DNA of 64,000 nt from Flavobacterium enshiense DK69 (lineage in GTDB: Bacteria > Bacteroidota > Bacteroidia > Flavobacteriales > Flavobacteriaceae): NCBI RefSeq assembly GCF_000498495.1, contig NZ_AVCS01000006.1, forward strand, positions 372,001 to 436,000, in the 5' to 3' direction. A program made the translations under genes and the position numbers. Positions within the stretch are counted from its first letter, which is position 1. Each line of letters begins with the position of its first letter. The notes beneath the pieces were generated by a model, which saw only the letters and a list, made by a program, of their open reading frames with translations, had not been told where the DNA came from and did no database searches. Below, piece by piece: positions 31,962-41,600 of this stretch.

Positions 31962-32870
31962 ATGATAACAAAATTAGTGCATAGAGCTTTTTCTATTTTG
32001 TTATCGGTTTTTCATAGTATGTCTTCTCAGGAAGTTCAAAATAAAAATGGTAAAAGATCATTTTTCGGACATATTTATTCAGAAAATTATAAAATTCCAA
32101 TTGAAAAAGCAACGGTTAAAATATATTTGGCGAATGGATATAAGACTTTTATAGCTGATGAAAACGGAAAATTTGAAATGTCCAATGAGTATATAAATGA
32201 AATTGATCATGTTGAGGTTTCTTCAATAGGTTTTAAAAAGAAGGTAAGTAAAATAGTTTCAGATACTATTTATTTGGATGAGGATACAAATCAATTATCT
32301 GAAGTGATAGTTGACTCAAAATCTAAAATCAAATACCAACTTTCCTTTTTTGAGAAACTTAATAGTTTTGAAACTAACCTTAGTTGGAATAGTAAAGCAG
32401 CAGTTTATATCCCAAAAAATTATGAAGACAAATGCGTGAAAAATCTTTTATTTGGTGTATCCGATTTTGGACGAGTTAAAAATTTGAAATATTTACCTTT
32501 TAAGGTGAATTTGTATACTGTTGATAGTTTGGGGTTTCCATATAAACCTATTCTGGAAAAAGATATTTTGGTGACTAAAACCGATGCTAAAAAATGGACA
32601 ACAGTTGATGTTTCTAAATTTGGAATAACGGTACCAGACGAAGGTCTTTTCGTTGTATTTATAATTTTAGACCAAAAAGACTATAAAAATGATTTTATTT
32701 ATTCAAAGTATGGTCCAATAGCAGCGGTCCCTGCATTAAGAGCTTACCGATACGATAAGAATTTTATAAGAAAATCATATTTGTATAGGCCATATTATTA
32801 TGAACCATTAAATAAAAATAATGTTTGGACTCTTGAAAATTTGCATTATATGGTGGATATAGACTATTAA
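31962..32870 (+). CDS. Secreted protein with carboxypeptidase-regulatory-like domain
   Basis: A 302-residue protein of unknown function. A hydrophobic N-terminus (about residues 8-20) suggests export. Residues 33-110 form a CarboxypepD_reg-like unit (GHIYSENYKIPIEKATVKIY, FIADENGKFEMSNEY, VEVSSIGFKKKV), as in the N-terminal extension of TonB receptors. The rest has strands (WTTVDVSKFGITVPDEGLFV) and an aromatic tail. It is notably AT-rich compared with the exporter gene before it and sits between exporter and HlyD genes, as if inserted. It could be an immunity or envelope factor of the peptide locus. Confidence 0.65.
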   Translation: MITKLVHRAFSILLSVFHSMSSQEVQNKNGKRSFFGHIYSENYKIPIEKATVKIYLANGYKTFIADENGKFEMSNEYINEIDHVEVSSIGFKKKVSKIVSDTIYLDEDTNQLSEVIVDSKSKIKYQLSFFEKLNSFETNLSWNSKAAVYIPKNYEDKCVKNLLFGVSDFGRVKNLKYLPFKVNLYTVDSLGFPYKPILEKDILVTKTDAKKWTTVDVSKFGITVPDEGLFVVFIILDQKDYKNDFIYSKYGPIAAVPALRAYRYDKNFIRKSYLYRPYYYEPLNKNNVWTLENLHYMVDIDY

Positions 32871-33025
32871 ATTCAGTAAGGTTATTTTTTAGAAACCAAT
32901 TAACAATTAGGGGGCAAAAGAAAGAGAGATTAAGTGATAGTTTAAAGGGAAGAGTAAAACTGTAAGTCTGCACTGTCTGTATGCCGATTAAAAAATAAAA
33001 AATATAAAAAATCTCCGAGCGGTCA

Positions 33026-33928
33026 ATGAAAAAACTAATTATCCTGACTACTATAATTTCTTTTTTACTGTTTGGTTGTAAAACGAACTACACACGTATC
33101 GGTGATAAAAATGCCAACTATATTCCATATTATTTAAAAGTATATGAGGCTGATAGTCTGTTTTTAATTGAAAATTATCAGCGTTCGTATGAAATTTTGG
33201 ATAGTTTGTTTAATAAGTATGAAGTGGTTAATTTACCTGAGTATAATGAATACGGTACTTATTTAGCGTGTTCCTATATGATTAAGGAAAAAAGCACTGG
33301 AAGAAAAATTAAAAAGGGATATGCTAAATTTAATAATCTTGGAATCTGGCATAAAAAATACAAAGTAATATACAAAGGGCTTGATTCCTTAATTAGTGAA
33401 AAAGAAGTGTTGTCTGCAAAAAATATTTATTATAAAAATATTGATTTCAAACTGAGAGATAAAATAATCTCCATGATACAGAAAGATCAAGAAATCAGAA
33501 AAAATAAAGATTTTGAAATGATGGAGTTGTTTTCAAGTAGACATGAAATTAATCTGGATTCAATTTTTCTTGCAAACGGATTTCCGACAAAAGATAAGTT
33601 AGGTGTTGGGTTGAATAGAGAAAGTGTTAATTTGAATTTATTGTTATTGCACCTAAACCCTAGTAAAAGACAAGATTTAGTTGTTTTTTTTAAACAAAAT
33701 TTAGTTAATGGGAAGTATAGTCCAGATGAATATGCTACCATAATTGATAGGGATTTTATTGAGAAAAATAATGAAATGTACTATGGTCAGTATCAAAACG
33801 AAGGGTTGAATTTTGCTAAAGATACTTTAACTGTAAATCAAAGAAGAAGAATTATTGGTTTGCCTACGTTGGATTATGATAAATATAGAAGTAAATATAT
33901 TTCGGAGCTAATGAATGGCAAGTTCTAA
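33026..33928 (+). CDS. DUF6624-like lipoprotein
   Basis: A 300-residue lipoprotein (MKKLIILTTIISFLLFGC, Cys18). The C-terminal half matches the DUF6624 pattern as I know it: LANGFPTKDKLGVGLNRE, LLLHLNPSKRQDLVVFF, EYATIIDRDF, MYYGQYQNEG and NQRRRIIGLPTLDYDKY. The function of that family is unknown. It is very AT-rich and, with the preceding gene, interrupts the exporter-HlyD pair. A periplasm- or outer-membrane-bound protein in a peptide-export locus may be an immunity protein, but nothing in the sequence proves it. Confidence 0.65.
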   Translation: MKKLIILTTIISFLLFGCKTNYTRIGDKNANYIPYYLKVYEADSLFLIENYQRSYEILDSLFNKYEVVNLPEYNEYGTYLACSYMIKEKSTGRKIKKGYAKFNNLGIWHKKYKVIYKGLDSLISEKEVLSAKNIYYKNIDFKLRDKIISMIQKDQEIRKNKDFEMMELFSSRHEINLDSIFLANGFPTKDKLGVGLNRESVNLNLLLLHLNPSKRQDLVVFFKQNLVNGKYSPDEYATIIDRDFIEKNNEMYYGQYQNEGLNFAKDTLTVNQRRRIIGLPTLDYDKYRSKYISELMNGKF

Positions 33929-34103
33929 TTTTATAAACATGAGAAAATTAGTTTCTATTAAAATCTTTGATTTCAGTCGTTTAAAGCTGAATTTTAATGC
34001 ATTAAATTTGAAATATTATTTTGTTTTCAGCGGAAGTAAAAAATAAAATAGGCTAACGTACTCTCTAAGCATCAATAAAAAAATATAATAAATACAAAAA
34101 GTA

Positions 34104-35405
34104 ATGTCCGAACAATCAATGAAAAAACAAACTCCCGACTTCCACCTTCGCAGCGAGGAGGTTCAGGATCTATTAACAAGGGTACCTCATTGGATGATAC
34201 GCTGGGGAACGGTTTTAATTTTCGGGATTATCGTGATGTTGTTTTTCATGTCCTGGTTTTTGAGATATCCGGATGTGGTGGCTTCCGAGATTGTGATTAC
34301 CACCAATATTCCGCCTGAAAAATTGGTGGCGAGGGTTTCCGGACGAATTGAAGCCATTCTGGTAAAAGATAAAATGACAATAAAGGAAAATACACCATTA
34401 GCTGTGATTGAAAATTCGGCAAATTACAACGATGTTTTTCTGCTCAGCAAACTCATCAATGAATCAGAACAAGGTGCAAAATTTCCGTTTGAAAAATTGA
34501 AAAACGCCCAATTGGGCGAAATTGAAAATGCGTTTGCGGTTTTTCAAAAAGATTATATTGCCGAAGGTTTAAATGCCGATTTAAAGCCGTTCCAGGTTGA
34601 AGGCAATGCTCAGAAATCGGAGACAGTCCAAATTCAGCAGCGATTAAATTTATTGTTGCAGCAGAAAAGCATCAACGAGCAGGAACTGAAACTTCAAAAG
34701 AATGAAATCAATCGTTATACGGCTTTACATGGTAAAGGTGTAATCTCTGATCAGGAATTCGAAACCAAGAAACTGAATTACCTGCAATCGGAAAAGAATT
34801 ACAAGAACCTGCTGACATCCATTTCGCAATTGCAATCCTCTTTAATTGAAAACAAAAGAGCGGTTAAGGGAACGGAAATTGGCGGAACAAAAGAAGGGGT
34901 AACGTTGAGCCGGAATGTTGCGCAGTCGTTTTTCCAGTTAAAGAAAGCCATCAAAGATTGGGAGCTCAATTATGTTTTGAAATCATCCATTGAAGGCGAA
35001 GTGGCATTCGCACAGATTTGGGTAGAGAACCAAACGATAACGGCAGGTGACAACGTATTTTCAATTGTTCCGAAAACCGAAATGGGCTATATTGGTAAAG
35101 TGAAGGCGCAGGCCCACAACTCAGGGAAAATCAAAGTCGGGCAGCAGGTGAATATCCGTTTGGCGAATTTTCCGGATCGTGAATTCGGAATCCTGAAAGG
35201 TGAAGTGAAAAATATTTCATTAGTTCCTGACAAAGAAGGGAATATAATGCTGGATGTTGCCTTGCCTCAAAACCTAAAAACAAATTATAAGAAGGAAATC
35301 CCATTTCAACAAGAGATGAAAGGATCGGCCGAAATCATCACGGAAGATTTACGTCTCTTGGAGCGAATTCTATATCAGTTCAGGGACGTTTTTAAACCGA
35401 ATTAA
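34104..35405 (+). CDS. HlyD-family membrane-fusion protein of the peptide exporter
   Basis: A 433-residue adaptor. One transmembrane helix near the N-terminus (about 36-57, VLIFGIIVMLFFMSWFL) is followed by a biotinyl-lipoyl-like beta segment (VARVSGRIEAILVKDKMTIK), a long alpha-hairpin (about 120-260, LNLLLQQKSINEQELKLQKN), and a C-terminal barrel (GEVAFAQIWVENQTITAGDN, GQQVNIRLANFPDREFG). It links the C39 ABC exporter to an outer-membrane channel, probably a TolC protein encoded elsewhere. Composition is closer to the exporter gene than to the two AT-rich genes between them. Its last four bases overlap the convergent methyltransferase gene. Confidence 0.9.
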   Translation: MSEQSMKKQTPDFHLRSEEVQDLLTRVPHWMIRWGTVLIFGIIVMLFFMSWFLRYPDVVASEIVITTNIPPEKLVARVSGRIEAILVKDKMTIKENTPLAVIENSANYNDVFLLSKLINESEQGAKFPFEKLKNAQLGEIENAFAVFQKDYIAEGLNADLKPFQVEGNAQKSETVQIQQRLNLLLQQKSINEQELKLQKNEINRYTALHGKGVISDQEFETKKLNYLQSEKNYKNLLTSISQLQSSLIENKRAVKGTEIGGTKEGVTLSRNVAQSFFQLKKAIKDWELNYVLKSSIEGEVAFAQIWVENQTITAGDNVFSIVPKTEMGYIGKVKAQAHNSGKIKVGQQVNIRLANFPDREFGILKGEVKNISLVPDKEGNIMLDVALPQNLKTNYKKEIPFQQEMKGSAEIITEDLRLLERILYQFRDVFKPN

Positions 35406-36106
35406 AGCTTCAGGTAAAAATCCTTAGTCAGTTCAATGTATTCCGGAGTATACTGGTGTCTTGCAGTTTCTATAACCAATTCATCAATAAGCGGAGTTTG
35501 TTCAATGCGGCTGAATGCCAGCAAGCTGCGCTTGATTTCGGTAGTGGGAGTGCCTTTAACACGTGTGATTTTTAGAGGAAACAATCCTCTTTCGGCGCAA
35601 AGGTTTTTTAATTTTTCTTCCTCTTTGAAAGGAATGATTAAGGAAAAAATACCGTTTTGCGATAAGAAAAAATCAGCGGCTTCGACTAATTCTTCAAAAG
35701 GTAAAGAGTCTTCAAAGCGGGCATTGTCACGTTGATTATCTCCGGATTTGTAATCATCAGTGTAAAACGGGGGATTGGAAACGATCAGGTCAAATTCCTC
35801 GTCCACTTCGTCTACAAATTCATCCAATCCGGCATGATAACAATATAAACGGTCGTTCCAAGGCGAATTTTCGAAGTTTTCGGTAGCTTGTTCATAAGCG
35901 TTGTCATCAATTTCGATGGCATCGATTTGCTCTGCATGACTGCGTTGTGCCAGCATTAGTGCGACCAAGCCAGTTCCAGCGCCAATATCCAGAATGTTGT
36001 ACGGATTGTTGATAAGCGGAGTCCATGCTCCTAATAAAACGCCGTCAGTGCCCACTTTCATGGCGCAACGGTCTTGTTCTATTTTGAACTGTTTAAATTG
36101 AAACAT
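35402..36106 (-). CDS. trmN6: tRNA1(Val) (adenine-37-N6)-methyltransferase-like protein
   Basis: A 234-residue methyltransferase of the YfiC/TrmN6 group. The AdoMet motif is NILDIGAGTGLVALMLAQR and the N6-adenine catalytic motif is Asn-Pro-Pro-Phe (LIVSNPPFYTDDYKSG). The N-terminal FKIEQDRCAMKVGTDGVLLG is typical. It modifies adenine-37 of tRNA-Val in the species studied. It is followed upstream by rimM and rpsP on the same strand, a translation-related cluster. The 39-base gap to rimM contains no terminator. Confidence 0.85.
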   Translation of the reverse strand: MFQFKQFKIEQDRCAMKVGTDGVLLGAWTPLINNPYNILDIGAGTGLVALMLAQRSHAEQIDAIEIDDNAYEQATENFENSPWNDRLYCYHAGLDEFVDEVDEEFDLIVSNPPFYTDDYKSGDNQRDNARFEDSLPFEELVEAADFFLSQNGIFSLIIPFKEEEKLKNLCAERGLFPLKITRVKGTPTTEIKRSLLAFSRIEQTPLIDELVIETARHQYTPEYIELTKDFYLKL

Positions 36107-36145
36107 GCTTTTGGGGTTTCTGCCTATTGATACTGAGAGTGTTAA

Positions 36146-36673
36146 CTATCCTAAGTAAAGATCTACTAATCCTTCAGGAGTGTTCAGTATCATTTTTTTG
36201 TTGGCTCTGTCAACTTGAACGATGAAATCATCAATCATCGGAACGAGTATTTCTGTGTTGTCTTTCATGATTTCGAAAAGCGGCTGTGCGCTGGAATCGT
36301 TGATGGAAACGATTTTTCCGATGTTGCCTAAACGCACATCTTCTACATCAAAACCAATCACTTCATGAAAATAAAATTTGTTGCCTTCCAGTTTTGGCAA
36401 GGCGCTTAACGGTAAGTATACAGCAGACCCAATTAAGCGGTCGGCATCTTCTTCACTGTCTACTTCTTCAAATTTAACTCTCAGAAAGTCTCCTTTGTGA
36501 AGGGCGCCTTTTTCAATAAAAAAAGGAATCAGGTTTTTGTTGAATTCAACAAAAACCGATTCCAAATCTTCATACATTTCGGGTTCGTCCGTATCCAGAT
36601 AGATCAGGACTTCTCCTTTGAAACTAAACTTTTTGGCGATCTTGCCTAAATAGAAACAATCTTCTTTACGCAT
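36146..36673 (-). CDS. rimM: Ribosome maturation factor RimM
   Basis: A 175-residue protein with the RimM N-terminal barrel (YLGKIAKKFSFKGEVLIYLDT) and a C-terminal PRC-barrel domain (FYFHEVIGFDVEDVRLGNIG, ILVPMIDDFIVQVDRANKKM). It binds ribosomal protein S19 and helps mature the 30S head. It lies 14 bases downstream of rpsP, the classic rpsP-rimM order. The trmD and rplS genes that often follow are missing here; a tRNA methyltransferase of another type comes next. Confidence 0.95.
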   Translation of the reverse strand: MRKEDCFYLGKIAKKFSFKGEVLIYLDTDEPEMYEDLESVFVEFNKNLIPFFIEKGALHKGDFLRVKFEEVDSEEDADRLIGSAVYLPLSALPKLEGNKFYFHEVIGFDVEDVRLGNIGKIVSINDSSAQPLFEIMKDNTEILVPMIDDFIVQVDRANKKMILNTPEGLVDLYLG

Positions 36674-36687
36674 GGAACCGCCTAAAA

Positions 36688-37233
36688 TTATGCTTGAGTT
36701 TCTTCGTTGTTTTCTTCGACAGCAGGAGCTTCTTCAGTTGCAGCCTCTTCAGCTACTTCTTCAGTTGCCTCAGCAGCTTTAACAGCTTCTGCCTGAGCAG
36801 CAATACGTTTTTCGTTTGCTTCTTTTTCTGCTTTTAAAGCTTTTGCTTTAGCATCAGCTTCCGCTTTAGTTAAACCAGCTTTTTTAGCATCAACTTTACC
36901 AGCTTTAGACTCTAGCCAAGCAGCCAATTTAGCTTCAGCTTGCTCTTGAGTTAAAGCACCTTTACGAACACCTCCGTCTAAGTGGTGTTTCAATAAAGCA
37001 CCTTTGTAAGAAAGGATAGCTCTTGCAGTGTCAGTTGGCTGAGCACCGTTGTGTAACCATTGTACAGCGCTATCAAGGTTTAAGTCGATAGTTGCAGGGT
37101 TGGTGTTTGGATTGTAAGTTCCGATTTTTTCTAGGAATCTACCATCTCTTTTCGCGCGAGCATCTGCTGCTACGATCCAGTAAAAAGGTTTCCCTTTTTT
37201 ACCATGTCTTTGTAATCTGATTTTTACTGACAT
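36688..37233 (-). CDS. rpsP: 30S ribosomal protein S16
   Basis: A 181-residue S16. The conserved core (residues 1-85: KIRLQRHGKKGKPFYWIVAA, FLEKIGTYNPNTNPATI, WLHNGAQPTDTARAILS) is followed by about 95 residues rich in Ala, Glu and Lys. S16 of proteobacteria is about 80-90 residues; the long acidic tail is usual in flavobacteria. It heads the rpsP-rimM-trmN6 cluster. A -7 box lies 50 bases upstream. Confidence 0.97.
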   Translation of the reverse strand: MSVKIRLQRHGKKGKPFYWIVAADARAKRDGRFLEKIGTYNPNTNPATIDLNLDSAVQWLHNGAQPTDTARAILSYKGALLKHHLDGGVRKGALTQEQAEAKLAAWLESKAGKVDAKKAGLTKAEADAKAKALKAEKEANEKRIAAQAEAVKAAEATEEVAEEAATEEAPAVEENNEETQA

Positions 37234-37282
37234 AATCTAATTTGATTAATTTGAGGTACTCGACCTCGGTTATTTAAGGGTG

Positions 37283-37290
37283 CAAATATA
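37283..37290 (-). promoter_or_regulatory. -7 promoter element (TATATTTG) for rpsP
   Basis: Read on the minus strand, TATATTTG matches TAnnTTTG and is followed by a leader of about 40 bases to the rpsP ATG. No TTG is present at the standard -33 distance. Confidence 0.5.
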
Positions 37291-37451
37291 TAAAAATTTC
37301 TGATTCGATGTGATTTTAAGATTGTATTTTTAAAAGAGCTACTGTTTTGATTGTCTGAAGGTTGAACTTTGGGAGAAAAAACTTGGATATAATCAATTAA
37401 AAGCTATTTTTGTAGTAACAGGTTTAACTTATAATAATAAGATCATTAAAG

Positions 37452-37889
37452 ATGAAAAAAATAGTATCGTTATTTGTTTTGGCAGTGGCATTTGTTTCTT
37501 GTGGTGAAGATATTCAATTTAACAGCCCGGCAGTTCAGGCTACTAAAAACGGTGCATTTTGGAAAGCAAATACTATGGATGCTTTTTCAGATGCAGATGG
37601 CCTGACGATCACAGCTACGGTAGGGACTGATATTGTGACATTGCATACGAGTTCAGCAGCTCCGGGAACATATGTATTAGGAGAAAGTACCGCGAATAAG
37701 GCGACATATGAATCGATTGAAGGAGGAGGGTCATTGTATGAAACGGGTGACGGTATCGGGTCTGGAAAAATTATAATTTCTCCCGGGGGGACTGTAACTG
37801 GGAAATTTGATTTTATTGCTGAGGATGAAGAAGGTAATGAGGTGAATTTTACGAATGGTGATTTCTACCAGGTTCCTTCGCGATACTAG
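37452..37889 (+). CDS. DUF6252-like lipoprotein
   Basis: A 145-residue lipoprotein (MKKIVSLFVLAVAFVSC, Cys17). The mature part begins with a GAFWKANTMDAFSDADGLTI strand pair, then APGTYVLGESTANKATY and a closing TVTGKFDFIAEDEEGNEVNF-type hairpin. This is the pattern of small DUF6252 lipoproteins of flavobacteria, whose function is unknown. It stands alone, divergent from rpsP. Confidence 0.75.
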   Translation: MKKIVSLFVLAVAFVSCGEDIQFNSPAVQATKNGAFWKANTMDAFSDADGLTITATVGTDIVTLHTSSAAPGTYVLGESTANKATYESIEGGGSLYETGDGIGSGKIIISPGGTVTGKFDFIAEDEEGNEVNFTNGDFYQVPSRY

Positions 37890-37967
37890 GAAAAAATGAT
37901 TTATGACTGCTTTGTGAGTGGTAGTTTTTTGTTGTGCTGAAAATTATTTTAAAAGAAAACCTTAATA

Positions 37968-38001
37968 TTGAGTGATTTACAAAATTAAAAGGTTACCTTT
38001 G
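37968..38001 (+). promoter_or_regulatory. Promoter of the RRM protein gene
   Basis: TTG (37968-37970), a 23-base spacer and TACCTTTG (37994-38001) fit the Bacteroidetes consensus, with the ATG 23 bases downstream. Confidence 0.6.
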
Positions 38002-38024
38002 ACAAAATTATTTAAATAATATAT

Positions 38025-38375
38025 ATGAACATTTTTGTAGGAAGTCTTCCGTTCTCAATTGACGAAGCAGATTTAAGAGAATCATTTGGGGTGTACGGAG
38101 AAGTGACTTCAGTTAAAATTATTACCGACAAATTTACTGGAAGAAGTAAAGGTTTCGGATTTGTTGAAATGGAAAATGAAGCTGACGCTCAGAAAGCCAT
38201 TGAAGAATTAAACGGTGCTACTGTAGGTGGTCGTGCGATCGTGGTTAACAAATCAGAGCCGAAACCGGAAGGTGAAAGAAGAAGTTTCAATAACAACCGT
38301 TCAGGCGGAGGTTACGGAAACAACCGCGGTGGTGGAAACTACGGTGGTGGAAACAGTCGTGGAGGAAGATATTAA
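38025..38375 (+). CDS. RRM-domain RNA-binding protein with Gly-rich tail
   Basis: A 116-residue protein. Residues 1-80 are one RNA recognition motif with RNP2 (MNIFVGSLPF) and RNP1 (SKGFGFVEM) intact. The tail (about 85-116) is rich in Gly, Asn, Arg and Ser (GGGYGNNRGGGNYGGG), as in cyanobacterial and Bacteroidetes cold-induced Rbp proteins and plant glycine-rich RNA-binding proteins. It probably acts as an RNA chaperone. It is monocistronic with a clear promoter and terminator. Confidence 0.93.
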   Translation: MNIFVGSLPFSIDEADLRESFGVYGEVTSVKIITDKFTGRSKGFGFVEMENEADAQKAIEELNGATVGGRAIVVNKSEPKPEGERRSFNNNRSGGGYGNNRGGGNYGGGNSRGGRY

Positions 38376-38403
38376 ATCTCTTTTATTGTATTGATAAAAA
38401 TAC

Positions 38404-38433
38404 AAGCCGTCTCATTTTGGGACGGCTTTTTTT
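38404..38433 (+). terminator. Rho-independent terminator
   Basis: AGCCGTC pairs with GACGGCT (extended by wobble pairs around a TCATTTTG loop) followed by seven T. It lies 29 bases after the RRM protein gene. Confidence 0.85.
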
Positions 38434-38465
38434 ATGGAATTTATTTTTTATTTGGAGCTAAAGGC

Positions 38466-38580
38466 TTGGGCTTTTCAGTAATCCCTATTAGCTACGCTGA
38501 ATCTTTGATTTCCCGTCTTCGCCTCAAGTCCTGATAAATCGGGAGCTACCGGCTCAACCGGGACTGAAAAGTAAACGCCT
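38466..38580. repeat. Inverted-repeat intergenic element upstream of dnaE
   Basis: CTTTTCAGTAATCCC (38471-38485) and GGGACTGAAAAG (38560-38571) form the ends of an imperfect inverted repeat. The inside holds TTTCCCG and CGGGA arms and a GCTACCGGCTCAACCGGG segment. It is more GC-rich than its surroundings and has no coding character. It looks like a second kind of REP-like element, unlike the one at 10766. It occupies most of the 313-base gap between the RRM gene and dnaE. Confidence 0.5.
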
Positions 38581-38688
38581 TTTGTGTTTGTTAATAACTA
38601 AAATTGACATTCAGCTTCTTAAAATGTACTTTTGTTTTTGTCTAAAACAGACTTATAGTCTTTCGCTTACAATCTAAATATCAGCCTG

Positions 38689-41600
38689 ATGTATTTAATT
38701 TTCGATACCGAAACCACCGGATTACCACGAAGTTGGTCGGCACCTATTACGGATACCGATAACTGGCCGCGATGTATTCAAATTGCGTGGCAGTTACATG
38801 ATGAAATGGGGAATCTTGTCGAACATCAGGATTATCTGGTAAAACCTGAAGGTTTCAACATTCCTTATGATGCCGAAAGAATCCATGGGATTTCCACGGA
38901 GTTGGCGATGGAACAAGGTATTTCTCTAACGGACGTGCTTGAAAAATTCAATCTGGCCTTGTCTAAAGCGAAATTTATCGTCGGCCAAAACGTCGGTTTC
39001 GACGTGAACATCATGGGCTGTGAGTTTCACCGAATGAATGTGGAATCTTCTATGGTGAAAATGCCGGTTTTGGATACCTGTACTGAAGTGACGGCAGAGT
39101 TGCTGAAATTACCGGGAGGTAGGGGCGGAAAATTCAAATTGCCTACATTAACCGAGTTGCATCAATATTTATTCGGGGAGCCTTTTGCAGAAGCGCACAA
39201 CGCGACTGCCGACGTGGAAGCCACCACAAGGTGTTTCCTTGAATTAATCAAACGTGAGGTTTTTACTAAAGAAGAACTCGACGTAACGGAAGATTATTAC
39301 CGCAATTTCCGTGAAAACAATCCGCAGGAAATTAAGCTGATCGGATTAAAGCACATCAATCTAAAAACGGCTTCCGATGAAATCAGAAAACGCCTGCAAC
39401 ACATTCAGCAGGAAGAATCTGTAACTTCGGTTTCGGAAGAGGTTAAGAAAGATTTAGAACATGCTGCTTTTGCGCATCTGCACAATCATTCCCAATTCTC
39501 GGTACTGCAATCTACTATTTCGATTAACGCTTTGGTAAGTGCGGCGGTTAAAAACAAAATGCCGGCAGTTGCCATGACAGATGTGGGGAACATGATGGGG
39601 GCTTTTCATTTTGTGAGTGCTGTCCTTAATCATAATAAAGGCGCCGAAGCTAAGAATAAAGCTGCACAAGAAAACGGTGAATCTCCATCGGAAACGATAG
39701 TAAAACCGATTGTAGGTTGTGCGTTTAACATCTGCGACGACCATAAAGACAAAACCAAAAAAGACAACGGATATCAGGTAGTGCTTTTGGCTAAAAACAA
39801 AAAAGGATACCACAACCTGGCCAAAATGGCATCGATTGCTTATACGGACGGATTTTATTATGTGCCGAGAATTGACCGTGCGGTAGTCGAAAAATACAAA
39901 GAAGACATTATTGTTTTGTCGGGGAACCTGTATGGGGAAATCCCGAGCAAAATTTTAAATATTGGCGAAAACCAGGCGGAAGAAGCATTGGTTTGGTGGA
40001 AAACTCAATTTGGTGAGGATTTCTATATCGAAGTCATGCGTCACAATCAGGAGGATGAAAACCGCGTAAATAAAACGCTTATCGATTTCGCCCGAAAACA
40101 CAATGTAAAACTGATTGCAACCAATAATACGTATTACGTTGCTAAGGAAGATGCCAATGCTCACGATATTTTATTATGCGTAAAAGACGGTGAGAAACAG
40201 GCTACGCCGATTGGGCGAGGCCGTGGATATCGCTACGGATTGCCTAATCAGGAATACTATTTCAAATCGGAGGCGGAAATGAAAAAGCTGTTCTCAGATT
40301 TGCCGGAAGCCATCATCAACATCCAGGAAATCATTGATAAAGTCGAAGCTTATTCGCTGTACCGCGACGTATTGCTTCCCAAGTTCGATATTCCGGAAGA
40401 ATTCGTGGTAGAGGAAGATAAAGCGGATGGAGGTGTAAGAGGTGAGAATGCTTATTTGCGACATCTTACCATGAAAGGAGCTGAAAGAAGGTATGAAGAA
40501 ATTACACCCGATATTCAGGAGCGACTGGATTTTGAGTTACTGACTATTTCCAATTCGGGATATCCTGGTTACTTTTTGATTGTACAGGATTTCATTGCGG
40601 AAGCACGAAAAATGGGTGTTTCAGTAGGCCCTGGTCGTGGTTCTGCTGCGGGTTCTGCCGTAGCATACTGTTTGGGGATTACCAACATCGACCCGATTAA
40701 ATACGATTTGCTTTTTGAGCGTTTCCTAAATCCGGATCGTGTGTCCATGCCCGATATTGATATCGATTTTGATGACGAAGGCCGCGGATTGGTTATGGAT
40801 TACGTAATCAATAAATATGGAGCCAACCAGGTAGCACAGATTATCACCTATGGTAAAATGGCAACAAAATCGGCGATTCGTGATACGGCGCGGGTATTGG
40901 ATTTGCCTTTATTTGAAGCCGACAGGATTGCTAAACTGATTCCGGCCATGATGCCGGGTAAATGGAATCTGGCCCGTTTTCTTGCGGAAGATGAAAGCGA
41001 AGTGAAAAAAGCGCTGAAATCATCGGAAGAATTCGACAGGGTCAAAGAGCTGATAGCAATCGCCAACGAAGAAGATCTTGCCGGGGAAACCATCCAGCAG
41101 GCAAAAGTTCTGGAAGGATCGCTCCGAAATACTGGAATTCATGCCTGCGGTGTAATCATTACGCCTAGCGACATTACCAATTACGTACCGGTAACCACTG
41201 CCAAGGATTCGGATTTGTATGTAACGCAGTTCGACAACTCCGTAGCGGAAAGTGCCGGTTTGCTGAAAATGGACTTCTTGGGTCTGAAGACGCTAACATT
41301 GATTAAAGACACGGTTAAGTTGGTGAAATACCGTTTGGGAATCGAACTCGATCCGGACAATTTCCCAATTGATGACCAAAAAACATATGAGTTGTTCCAA
41401 AGAGGAGAAACGGTTGGGGTTTTCCAATACGAGTCGGCCGGGATGCAGAAGTACATGAAGGACCTTAAGCCTACGGTTTTTGGTGACCTTATCGCAATGA
41501 ATGCGTTGTACCGTCCGGGACCTTTGGAATATATTCCTTCTTTCGTCCGCCGAAAAAACGGATTGGAAGAGATTACCTATGATTTGGATGCCTGTGAGGA

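Noticed and set aside
22986..35405. Classical lanthipeptide or radical-SAM peptide cluster
   Set aside because: No LanB/LanC/LanM, YcaO, radical-SAM (CxxxCxxC) or ATP-grasp protein was found among the genes.
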